From positions 1 to 14,353 of the forward strand of contig NZ_CAKPTN010000031.1 of NCBI RefSeq assembly GCF_934190855.1: DNA of 14,353 nt, read 5' to 3'. This stretch comes from an uncultured Veillonella sp. GTDB lineage: Bacteria; Bacillota; Negativicutes; Veillonellales; Veillonellaceae. The translations under genes and the position numbers were made by a program. Positions 1 to 5,850 of this stretch are shown piece after piece. The notes below the pieces were generated by a model. It saw only the letters and a list, made by a program, of their open reading frames with translations, searched no databases and was not told where the DNA came from. Positions within the stretch are counted from its first letter, which is position 1; each line of letters starts with the position of its first letter.

Positions 1-1141
1 CTCTGCTCATTTTCATAAGCAAGATTCGTTTCACAGATTCATCGAGTCGTTCTTTCGAGATACGACCGTCTTTCACAGCTTTCATCAGGCCATTGTAAGC
101 CTCTTGCATGTGTTCGTATTCGTGGCATACGAGCAAGATATCGCTACCTGCAAGAATGGATTGCACCGCCATATCGCCGAAGGTGTAATGTTTCGCGAGG
201 GCGCCCATGTCCATATCGTCCGTTACGACCACGCCGTTATAGCCCATATCCTTGCGCAACCAGTCCGTAATGATGGCTTTAGACAAGCTAGATGGATGGT
301 CTGGATCGATTTGTGGGTACATCGCATGAGACACCATGATTGTATATGTATTCGGTTTAGACTGTTTAATGAGGTCTACGAATACCTTTGTGTCCTCTGA
401 AAGCAGTATTTCTTTAGATACAGGAACGATGCTTGTGTCCGCGTGTAAATCTACGTCAGTCTTGCCGATTCCTGGGAAGTGTTTATAAGAATACCACAAG
501 CCCGCTTCGTCGTAAGATTTACCAACAGCGCTGGCATAGCGTACGACCTCATCAGGGTTCGTGCTATAGGATCGCCCATAGGTTAAGCCCAAGTCCGCCA
601 CAGGGGCAAAGTTAATGTTAAAACCTAAGTCTTTTAACTCAGTGCCTACCTCTTTCGCCAAGGATGCAGCTTGCTCGACGGACTCCTTGCCTACCTCTTC
701 CGCTGGAGGAACCTTTATAAGCTGATCATCCATGCGCGCTACGGCACCGCCCTCTTGGTCGATACCGAGGAATAACGGCGTTAAGCCCGCGCTTTTACCG
801 GCCTTGTTAATATCTGTAATGAGCGTCTTAACTTGATCCTTGGACTCCATGTTGCGGTCGAACAAGATAATGCCGCCCACACGGTACTCGTTGAGCATGA
901 ATTTAGCATCATCGTTCAAGGTCTTGCCGTGAATACCAATCATCATCAATTGACCAACCTTATCCGCATCGGACATATTAGCCACCAATTTATCCACCTT
1001 TTGCTCTGGTGAAAGCTCGCTTTGCGCCACAGATTCATAGGTTACAGGCTCAGCCTTTGAAGTAAAGGGATTATGTAAACCGCAACCCGTCGTGACCGCT
1101 AAGGCGCCGATCATCGCAGCTGCTACGAAACGTCGAAACAT
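1..1141 (-). CDS. GH3 family beta-N-acetylhexosaminidase lipoprotein (NagZ-like), C-terminus beyond window
   Basis: Predicted to release terminal beta-N-acetylglucosamine from peptidoglycan fragments outside the cytoplasm. Reading leftwards from ATG at 1139-1141, 380 codons are open to the window edge, so only the C-terminal end is missing. A GGAGG sits at 1147-1151. The N-terminus is a lipoprotein signal: basic MFRR, a hydrophobic stretch, then a TTGC lipobox with Cys20. The GH3 motifs follow in order: IDQEGG near residue 126, KHFPGIG at 220-226, the Asp-Leu-His acid/base dyad at D231/H233, and VVTDDM with the likely nucleophile D308. In most NagZ proteins the loop reads KHFPGHG and DSH; here Ile225 replaces the first His and Leu232 replaces Ser. 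The Asp-His dyad that sets NagZ apart from other GH3 enzymes is kept, so activity is likely. Family assignment is firm; the exact substrate is inferred. Confidence 0.93.
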   Translation of the reverse strand, partial: MFRRFVAAAMIGALAVTTGCGLHNPFTSKAEPVTYESVAQSELSPEQKVDKLVANMSDADKVGQLMMIGIHGKTLNDDAKFMLNEYRVGGIILFDRNMESKDQVKTLITDINKAGKSAGLTPLFLGIDQEGGAVARMDDQLIKVPPAEEVGKESVEQAASLAKEVGTELKDLGFNINFAPVADLGLTYGRSYSTNPDEVVRYASAVGKSYDEAGLWYSYKHFPGIGKTDVDLHADTSIVPVSKEILLSEDTKVFVDLIKQSKPNTYTIMVSHAMYPQIDPDHPSSLSKAIITDWLRKDMGYNGVVVTDDMDMGALAKHYTFGDMAVQSILAGSDILLVCHEYEHMQEAYNGLMKAVKDGRISKERLDESVKRILLMKMSR

Positions 1142-1176
1142 ATATACCTCCAAAATCTCTAAAAAGTATTATGTAT

Positions 1177-1204
1177 AGTATATCAAAATAATAGCTTATA
1201 ACAA
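1177..1204 (-). promoter_or_regulatory. Candidate promoter of the NagZ-like gene
   Basis: On the minus strand TTGTTA (plus 1199-1204) and TATACT (plus 1177-1182) are 16 bp apart, about 40 bp upstream of the start codon. The -35 overlaps the A/T tract of the upstream terminator. The sequence match is moderate. Confidence 0.45.
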
Positions 1205-1284
1205 AAAAAGACTATTACCCAAAACCTACGAATATACCGTATTAGTTGAAGTAATAGTCATTCTAGGTTTAAGGAATAGTCTTT
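1203..1284 (-). terminator. Long inverted repeat and T-tract ending the BFD-like gene
   Basis: AAAGACTATT at 1207-1216 pairs with AATAGTCTTT at 1275-1284. Inside, AAACCTACGAAT (1222-1233) pairs imperfectly with ATTCTAGGTTT (1260-1270). Read on the minus strand the stem runs into seven T (plus 1203-1209), as in an intrinsic terminator for the gene ending at 1391. GACTATTAC (1210-1218) can instead pair with GTAATAGTC (1251-1259), giving an alternative fold. A further perfect 10-bp inverted repeat, TACAAGCTAT (1295-1304) with ATAGCTTGTA (1333-1342), lies just before it. Confidence 0.7.
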
Positions 1285-1390
1285 ATAGCTTCACTACAAG
1301 CTATGTGTTTTACAATTTGTATTTTATAGTTTATAGCTTGTAATTTGTAGTTTGAACTTCACATTAAAATGTGTTATTCAAATTTCATTT

Positions 1391-1624
1391 TTAAATTTTG
1401 CCTTGCTCTTTCATTTCAGCTAAAAGCTTTACGATGCGAGGGCCACAGCCTTTACCACCGCAAGCACCCGTGCCAGCACGAGTTGCTTCTTTTACCTCTG
1501 GAAATGTATGAGCACCATCTAAAATGGCTTCTTTAATCGTTTTGCGCGTAATGCTACGGCATGTACACACCTTTGTAAGCTTGTCCAGAATTGCCTCTGG
1601 CACTTGATTATCTTCAAAATTCAT
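1391..1624 (-). CDS. BFD-like [2Fe-2S]-binding protein (77 aa)
   Basis: A small cytoplasmic iron-sulfur protein of the BFD (bacterioferritin-associated ferredoxin-like) family. Four cysteines in two pairs can bind a [2Fe-2S] cluster: C20 and C22 (VCTC) and C55 and C60 (ACGGKGC), followed by GPRIVKLL, typical of the C-terminal helix of this domain. The second pair is Cys-x4-Cys, wider than the Cys-x2-Cys of E. coli Bfd. The domain fills nearly the whole protein; it is usually seen either alone, as here, or fused to NAD(P)H-dependent oxidoreductases. The start is supported by an AGAGGA about 8 bases upstream. No bacterioferritin or oxidoreductase partner lies nearby, and the gene appears monocistronic, with terminators on both sides. 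The electron-transfer partner cannot be inferred. Confidence 0.85.
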   Translation of the reverse strand: MNFEDNQVPEAILDKLTKVCTCRSITRKTIKEAILDGAHTFPEVKEATRAGTGACGGKGCGPRIVKLLAEMKEQGKI

Positions 1625-1665
1625 ATGTAATTCCTCTTTTATTCACTTGAATATCTATATACTAT

Positions 1666-1740
1666 ATCGATTTAATATATCGCTTTACGTATCGATTTAG
1701 TGTATTACTTTACATACCGATTTAGTAGATCAACTTACTC
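1666..1740. repeat. Three tandem 25-bp AT-rich repeats upstream of the BFD-like gene
   Basis: Units start at 1666, 1691 and 1716, each opening with A(T/C)CGATTTA and then a variable part ending near CTTTACRT. The third unit is more diverged. They lie 42-116 bp upstream of the start at 1624, in the promoter region. They could be iterated operator sites or simple slippage products. There are no spacers of unique sequence, so this is not a CRISPR. Confidence 0.7.
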
Positions 1741-1849
1741 TATCAATAGTATCTAATCATACACTGTACTATTAGTATATCGAAAATTTACGATTTCTGT
1801 ACTTAGTATATCATATTTTCCAAAGCATATCGATAGTTTTTAATATAAA

Positions 1850-1891
1850 TAAAAAACCTCTACCAGAATAGGATTCCCTATAAGGTAGAGG
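1850..1891 (-). terminator. Intrinsic terminator after the S2P-like gene
   Basis: CCTCTACC (1857-1864) pairs with GGTAGAGG (1884-1891). On the minus strand the stem is followed directly by a run of six T (plus 1851-1856). It begins 17 bp past the stop at 1908, so it ends the transcript of the S2P-like gene and perhaps of the upstream decarboxylase-family gene. Confidence 0.9.
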
Positions 1892-1907
1892 CTTTCACCA
1901 AGTACGT

Positions 1908-2534
1908 TTAAAGAATGGCCCCAATGATTGCAAAGTAGATTTTAAAAATCGTTTGTTGCAATGGACGGATAACCATAGAAATAATTGGTGTATTGATGAG
2001 GATGATAAAGAAAATTAAATTAATCATCCCTAATTGATAATATTTAATTTGCCATTCTGTTGGTAACCACGGCAAAATTATATTAAAACCAGGCAATGGT
2101 GGGAATGGAATCAAGCAGAAGATAGATAAACCAATGCTATACAAAATAATATATTGCATAACCATCGCAAGACCTTGAGACTGCATGAACCCTAAATTAC
2201 CCAAGAGCACATATATAAAAGTAAATATAAACCCTGTAATAAGACCTGCCACAGGACCTGCAAAGGCAAGCAAGCTCATATCACGGCGTGGGTCTTTAAA
2301 ATAGGATGGATTGATCGCCATCCCCTTTGGCCAACCAAAACCAACAAGAATAATGCAGAGGGTACCGATTAAATCGAGATGTGCTAAAGGGGACAAAGTG
2401 AGTCGCCCTGCCATACGGGGCGTTGGATCACCAAACCAAGTTGCTACCTTCGCCTCTGCATATCCAAAGATAGAAAAAACGATGATAATAGCAGGAATAC
2501 TTGCTAAAATCTGAACCGGATTTAAATCAAACAT
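1908..2534 (-). CDS. Site-2 protease (M50, YwhC-type) homologue lacking the catalytic residues
   Basis: An integral membrane protein of 208 aa with about five hydrophobic segments. It clearly belongs to the short S2P/YwhC group: after the first helix comes WFGDPTPRMAGRLTLSPLAH (residues 33-52), then DLIGT, GFGWPK and AINPSYF, and later the segment LIPFPPLPGF (141-150). In active members the first helix carries the zinc-binding HExxH and the later segment reads NLLPIPPLDG. Here HExxH is replaced by F23-G-Y-A-E27, the Asn by Cys140 and the metal-binding Asp by Pro148. I re-read the codons for the HExxH site from the DNA. All expected ligands are gone while the scaffold is kept, which suggests a non-proteolytic pseudoenzyme. 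It has an AGGAG site, starts 68 bp after the decarboxylase-family gene and probably shares its transcript. Its role is unknown. Confidence 0.82.
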   Translation of the reverse strand: MFDLNPVQILASIPAIIIVFSIFGYAEAKVATWFGDPTPRMAGRLTLSPLAHLDLIGTLCIILVGFGWPKGMAINPSYFKDPRRDMSLLAFAGPVAGLITGFIFTFIYVLLGNLGFMQSQGLAMVMQYIILYSIGLSIFCLIPFPPLPGFNIILPWLPTEWQIKYYQLGMINLIFFIILINTPIISMVIRPLQQTIFKIYFAIIGAIL

Positions 2535-2602
2535 AGAACTCCTTTATGAGTGACTTAATACATTATTAGTTACATAATGCGTTTATTTAGTTATATAACA
2601 CC

Positions 2603-3373
2603 TTATTGTTTAGCTTCCCATGCGGTATAGCCGTCTTGAATGCAACGAAGGGCATTCAAGGTACGAGGATAGCCGATGTACGGCACGCATTGGGATGCAA
2701 TGTTAATCAAATATTGTTTGCTGTTCCCTACGTTCAAGTTCCCTTCTACGTGAGCCTTGAGTTGCGGTTCACAACCACCTTGAGCGGCCAAGAAGCAGAA
2801 GGTAATCATTTCGCGATGAGCTACGCTAAGGCCTTTACGAGTATAGTAATCACCAAACATATTGGCTAGCCACTTTTTGATGTGACGTGTATCCTCAGGA
2901 CCTTCTTGATAGGAATTGCGCACCGCTTCACCAAAGATTTCCACTTGTTTCTCTACGCCCTTTTCAAGACGAGACTCGCGAGTAATCGTGCTTCGGGATG
3001 GATCAGCAATGGTTTCTCCACGATAATCAAAAATCTTGTTCGTCACCTTGAAGAATGGACGCACACGACCAATACCAAGATATGGTACGGCCTGATAAAT
3101 GAGCTCCACCACTTCGTCAGGAATCAACCCAAAGTTGAGAGCTGCTGGTAGCATCAATGCATATTCATCAACGGCAGAGGCACCAACTAAGGTTGCAAGG
3201 ATAGCCAAGAAGCGATCCTTTGCAGGCACATTGCGGCCTTCTTCAGTGATGACTTCATCGAATGCGAAATTATCAAACAAAACTTCAAACTCAGGATCAA
3301 TATAACCTGCTGGGGCTGCAATATCAGGGAACATGCGCTCCGTATAGGCTTGAGCAAATTCAGATTTGGACAT
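2603..3373 (-). CDS. Carboxymuconolactone decarboxylase (CMD) family protein
   Basis: A 256-aa cytoplasmic protein with two CMD/AhpD-type alpha-helical repeats. The first covers roughly residues 50-110 (KDRFLAILATLVGA, then PDEVVELIYQAVPYLGIGR). The second covers roughly 180-245 (REMITFCFLAAQGGCEPQLKAH, then a repeat-like VPYIGYPRTLNAL). In the second repeat Cys201, Glu202 and His208 stand at the active-site region. The Cys-x-x-Cys of AhpD peroxidase-reductases is absent, so an AhpD-like thiol relay is not supported. Such two-domain proteins are common in anaerobes and often lie near MarR or flavoprotein genes; their substrates are mostly unknown. A GGAGG at 3381-3385 supports the start. It is likely co-transcribed with the S2P-like gene. 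Confidence 0.85.
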   Translation of the reverse strand: MSKSEFAQAYTERMFPDIAAPAGYIDPEFEVLFDNFAFDEVITEEGRNVPAKDRFLAILATLVGASAVDEYALMLPAALNFGLIPDEVVELIYQAVPYLGIGRVRPFFKVTNKIFDYRGETIADPSRSTITRESRLEKGVEKQVEIFGEAVRNSYQEGPEDTRHIKKWLANMFGDYYTRKGLSVAHREMITFCFLAAQGGCEPQLKAHVEGNLNVGNSKQYLINIASQCVPYIGYPRTLNALRCIQDGYTAWEAKQ

Positions 3374-3395
3374 AGAAAAACCTCCATAAACAACA

Positions 3396-3425
3396 CTGGT
3401 GAAAGCCCAAACGAGCTTTCACCAG
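3396..3425 (-). terminator. 11-bp perfect hairpin between the secreted-protein and CMD genes
   Basis: CTGGTGAAAGC (3396-3406) pairs perfectly with GCTTTCACCAG (3415-3425). On the minus strand it is followed only by TGTTGTTT, a weak U-tract. It lies 37 bp past the stop at 3463 and 23 bp before the CMD start, just ahead of that gene's ribosome binding site. It may be a leaky terminator or an attenuator that sets the ratio of the two genes. Confidence 0.65.
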
Positions 3426-3462
3426 CAATAGTTATGTAATTATTACGGCACGAGCCATCAAA

Positions 3463-3861
3463 TTATAATGCTGGGAAAGAGAAGTCAGTACCGTATACTT
3501 CTTTCCAAGCAGCCATGAACATATTGAATTCGTTGCTACCAGGTTGGATTTGATATACTTGACCATCTGGGGAGAAACGATATACAGTATGCAAGCTTGG
3601 GTGTACAAGATATTTGAACAATGTAGCTTCACCGTATTGGTTATTATGCATGTTAATTACATTAATACCAAATACATAGTTACGGCTACTGTCGATACCT
3701 TTGAACTCAGATGCTTTATCGAAGAAATACGTTTCTGTACCATTTGCACTGTTTGGAACCTCTGGGTAGTTAGCCAAACCATTCCAGTTTGCTGCGTTTG
3801 CAACGCCACCCACTAATAATGTACCTGCTAATACAAATGCACCTAATAAATTTTTATTCAT
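3463..3861 (-). CDS. Small secreted protein of unknown function (132 aa)
   Basis: I do not recognise a family. The chosen start gives a classic Sec signal peptide: MNKN, a hydrophobic core LLGAFVLAGTLLVGGV, then an ANA cleavage site near residue 23, leaving a mature protein of about 109 aa. An in-frame ATG at 3951 is rejected because it would bury the signal peptide, while CTCCT at 3868-3872 (AGGAG on the minus strand) fits the ATG at 3859-3861. The mature part has no cysteines, is rich in Asn, Tyr and Phe, and has phrases such as TYFFDKASEF, YRFSPDGQVYQIQPG and MFMAAWKEVYGTDF, suggesting a compact beta-rich fold in the periplasm or outside the cell. It precedes the CMD gene on the same strand, with an 11-bp hairpin between them. 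Confidence 0.75.
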   Translation of the reverse strand: MNKNLLGAFVLAGTLLVGGVANAANWNGLANYPEVPNSANGTETYFFDKASEFKGIDSSRNYVFGINVINMHNNQYGEATLFKYLVHPSLHTVYRFSPDGQVYQIQPGSNEFNMFMAAWKEVYGTDFSFPAL

Positions 3862-4013
3862 AATGCTCTCCTTTATGCCTCGAAGGCAAATCACAATCGG
3901 GTCATTCTCTCCATGACCTATGTACAATACGCTATATGTATAGTATATCACATTTTTAATAAAATATAGGATATCTTCGATTACAGAATGAATGCATATG
4001 AGGTTCTATAAAA

Positions 4014-4532
4014 TTAGCCTTTAGAAGTAGCTGCTGTTCTAGCATTTGCATTATCGATTGCTTCTAGTAATTTATTGAGCAACATACGCATTTGACGCGT
4101 TTCTTCTACGTCGAAAATTGGACCTGCTGCTTCAGACAAGCGGCGAGGTATATGAACAGCTTCATCACGTAATGCTTTGCCAGTATCAGTAAGGGTTACC
4201 ATAACTACGCGTTCATCTTGACGGCTACGTTTACGCTTCAAGAATGCTTTTGCCTCTAATTTCTTTAAAAGCGGTGTTAACGTACCAGAATCAAGGCGCA
4301 ATACTTGGCCTAATTCTTTAACGGACAAGTCACCATATTGCCACAATGCCATCATTACGATGTATTGAGTATATGTCAAATTTAAAGGATCCAAGTGACT
4401 TCGATATGCATTAACAATCTCCTTCGCCACTACATAAAGTGGGAAGCTCAATTGGTTTTCTAATTTCATGTACTCTGCGTCAGGTACGTCTTCTTTATGT
4501 TTGTAACCTTCCAGTACGCCAATTTCTGCCAT
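4014..4532 (-). CDS. MarR/OhrR-type transcriptional regulator without the redox cysteine
   Basis: A winged-helix DNA-binding repressor of 172 aa, expected to act as a dimer. The segment LENQLSFPLYVVAKEI (24-39) followed by LDPLNLTYTQYIVMMALW matches OhrR proteins closely. The recognition helix lies near LRLDSGTLTPLLKKLE and the wing near RKRSRQDERVVMVTLT. In OhrR the sensing cysteine is in LCFALY; here that position is Ser29, and the protein has no cysteine at all, so thiol-based peroxide sensing is excluded. About 20 residues precede the usual OhrR start. The ATG at 4532 has GGAGG at 4539-4543, and no ribosome binding site precedes the Met at residue 22. An OhrR-like palindrome overlaps its own promoter, so it is probably autoregulated. 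The divergent nitroreductase is a possible but unproven target. Confidence 0.9.
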   Translation of the reverse strand: MAEIGVLEGYKHKEDVPDAEYMKLENQLSFPLYVVAKEIVNAYRSHLDPLNLTYTQYIVMMALWQYGDLSVKELGQVLRLDSGTLTPLLKKLEAKAFLKRKRSRQDERVVMVTLTDTGKALRDEAVHIPRRLSEAAGPIFDVEETRQMRMLLNKLLEAIDNANARTAATSKG

Positions 4533-4560
4533 ATTCTACCTCCATATGCACACAATAATC

Positions 4561-4599
4561 TACAAATTAATTGTACACAATTCTACGGCAAGCAGTCAA
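4561..4599 (-). promoter_or_regulatory. Promoter of the MarR gene with an overlapping OhrR-like operator
   Basis: On the minus strand TTGACT (plus 4594-4599) and TACAAT (plus 4570-4575) are 18 bp apart, 38 bp upstream of the start. TACAA-ATTAA-TTGTA at 4561-4575 has perfect 5-bp arms and resembles the OhrR box (TACAATT...AATTGTA). The overlapping ATTGTACACAAT (4570-4581) is a second near-palindrome. Repressor bound here would cover the -10 box and transcription start. Confidence 0.7.
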
Positions 4600-5019
4600 C
4601 GTTAAATCCCTACTTTGTACAGATATTTTTAAATTTGTCAATTAATTAATATTTTTTTTGTTATTCGTTAATAATTGTCAACTTCTATAGAATTTATGGG
4701 CAAAATTCTTACCATAAAACTGTGAACCTATTAATAAATTTTTTTGATATCTGAATTATGATCACATACCTTTACCCACTTTATAGAACGTTTTAAGACG
4801 GCTATAATGATCCAATTCTGTACTGATATTACTATACATTTAACTAAAATGTTAAAAATATAATTTTATACAATTAATATTATAAAAATTATATCTATTT
4901 TTGTCAATATGATTAATTCAATAAGATCCTTTAGTAAAAATCTGTCCCCTCCTAGGTCCTCCCTTGTAGTATAATGAAAGAAACTCTATATCAAATTTCA
5001 TTTGTCATAGGAGGCCCAC
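4600..5019. other. AT-rich divergent intergenic region between MarR and nitroreductase genes
   Basis: I see no gene here. It contains A/T-rich hairpins, for example TTTATGG (4693-4699) with CCATAAA (4712-4718), and a long A/T stem around 4858-4894. A TATAAT at 4970-4975 is the best -10 for the nitroreductase, but the matching -35 position is C-rich and not consensus. CCTCC occurs twice around TAGGT in this -35 area, a possible site for an activator. AGGAGG at 5009-5014 is the ribosome binding site of the nitroreductase. Confidence 0.55.
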
Positions 5020-5610
5020 ATGAATACCTTAGAATGTATCAAAACTCGTCATAGTACGCGTAAATTTAAAGCAGATCAAGTATCTCGTGAACTTATCGAC
5101 CAAGTACTCGACGCTGGTCGTCGTGCCCCATCTGGCGGTAATACACAATTAACACACTTCATGGTCATCACGAACCAAGATGTACTCAATGAATTAGTCA
5201 CACTTGTACAAGAGGAATACGGCAAAATGCCGATTACAGAAAATACATTGCCTTACATGGTGAACATCATTAAAATGTCTGCGGAAGGCAAGTTTGTATT
5301 TAACTATAATGCACCGGTTCTCATCGTACTAGCGAGCCAAGCAAACTACGCGAATAACTTTGCCGATGTATCTTGTGCGATGCAAAACATGATGCTTGCT
5401 TGCAATGAACTCGACCTTGGTAGCTGCTGGGTTAACCAAATCCGTCACCTCCAAGACAACGAACGCATCCAAGCTAAAATGCGTGAACTAGGCCTTAAAG
5501 AAGGCGAAAAAGTTTATGCGAGCCTTGCATTTGGCTACCCAGACTTACCAAATGGTCTCAACCGCCGCGAAATCGAAGCCAAAGGCTATCCTGTAACCTA
5601 TATTGATTAA
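5020..5610 (+). CDS. Nitroreductase family FMN-dependent oxidoreductase
   Basis: A 196-aa cytoplasmic flavoenzyme expected to bind FMN and reduce nitro or quinone-type acceptors with NAD(P)H. The FMN-phosphate motif RHSTRKF (10-16) is followed by APSGGN (36-41), both typical of the NfsB/NfrA-like superfamily. The later GSCWVNQIR matches the conserved Gly-x-x-x-Trp segment that closes the flavin site, and FGYPDLP near the C-terminus is also characteristic. The length fits the short single-domain group. AGGAGG at 5009-5014 supports the start. It is the only plus-strand gene in the window, divergent from the MarR gene and convergent with the ATPase, and ends at a shared bidirectional terminator. 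The natural substrate is unknown. Confidence 0.93.
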   Translation: MNTLECIKTRHSTRKFKADQVSRELIDQVLDAGRRAPSGGNTQLTHFMVITNQDVLNELVTLVQEEYGKMPITENTLPYMVNIIKMSAEGKFVFNYNAPVLIVLASQANYANNFADVSCAMQNMMLACNELDLGSCWVNQIRHLQDNERIQAKMRELGLKEGEKVYASLAFGYPDLPNGLNRREIEAKGYPVTYID

Positions 5611-5728
5611 TGACAACTAGAAACTACCTATATCATAGTATGATTGCTGTAGCAAATGATTAACTAGGATAAACCTATAGATTCACATATAGTATATAAA
5701 TATATTCACAATTAATATACAACACAAA

Positions 5729-5781
5729 AGCGCTATCTATCCCACAACTCTAATTAAGTGTCTATTGGAATAGACAGCGCT
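5729..5781. terminator. Bidirectional terminator between nitroreductase and ATPase genes
   Basis: AGCGCTATCTATCCC (5729-5743) pairs, with one mismatch and near-symmetry, with GGAATAGACAGCGCT (5767-5781). On the plus strand it is followed by ATTTTATT, and on the minus strand by TTTGTGTT. It lies between two convergent stop codons, as expected for a shared terminator. Confidence 0.8.
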
Positions 5782-5850
5782 ATTTTATTGACTTTATTAC
5801 GTTTTAGCTCATGATGCCCCTTATCAATCAAAACGGTAGATAAATTTTAA

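Noticed and set aside
104..615. Plus-strand open frames at 104-400 and 433-615
   Set aside because: They are antisense to the clearly coding GH3 gene and have no supporting signals.
1666..1740. Possible CRISPR array
   Set aside because: The units are contiguous, imperfect and have no unique spacers; no cas gene is present. The same holds for 11535-11618.
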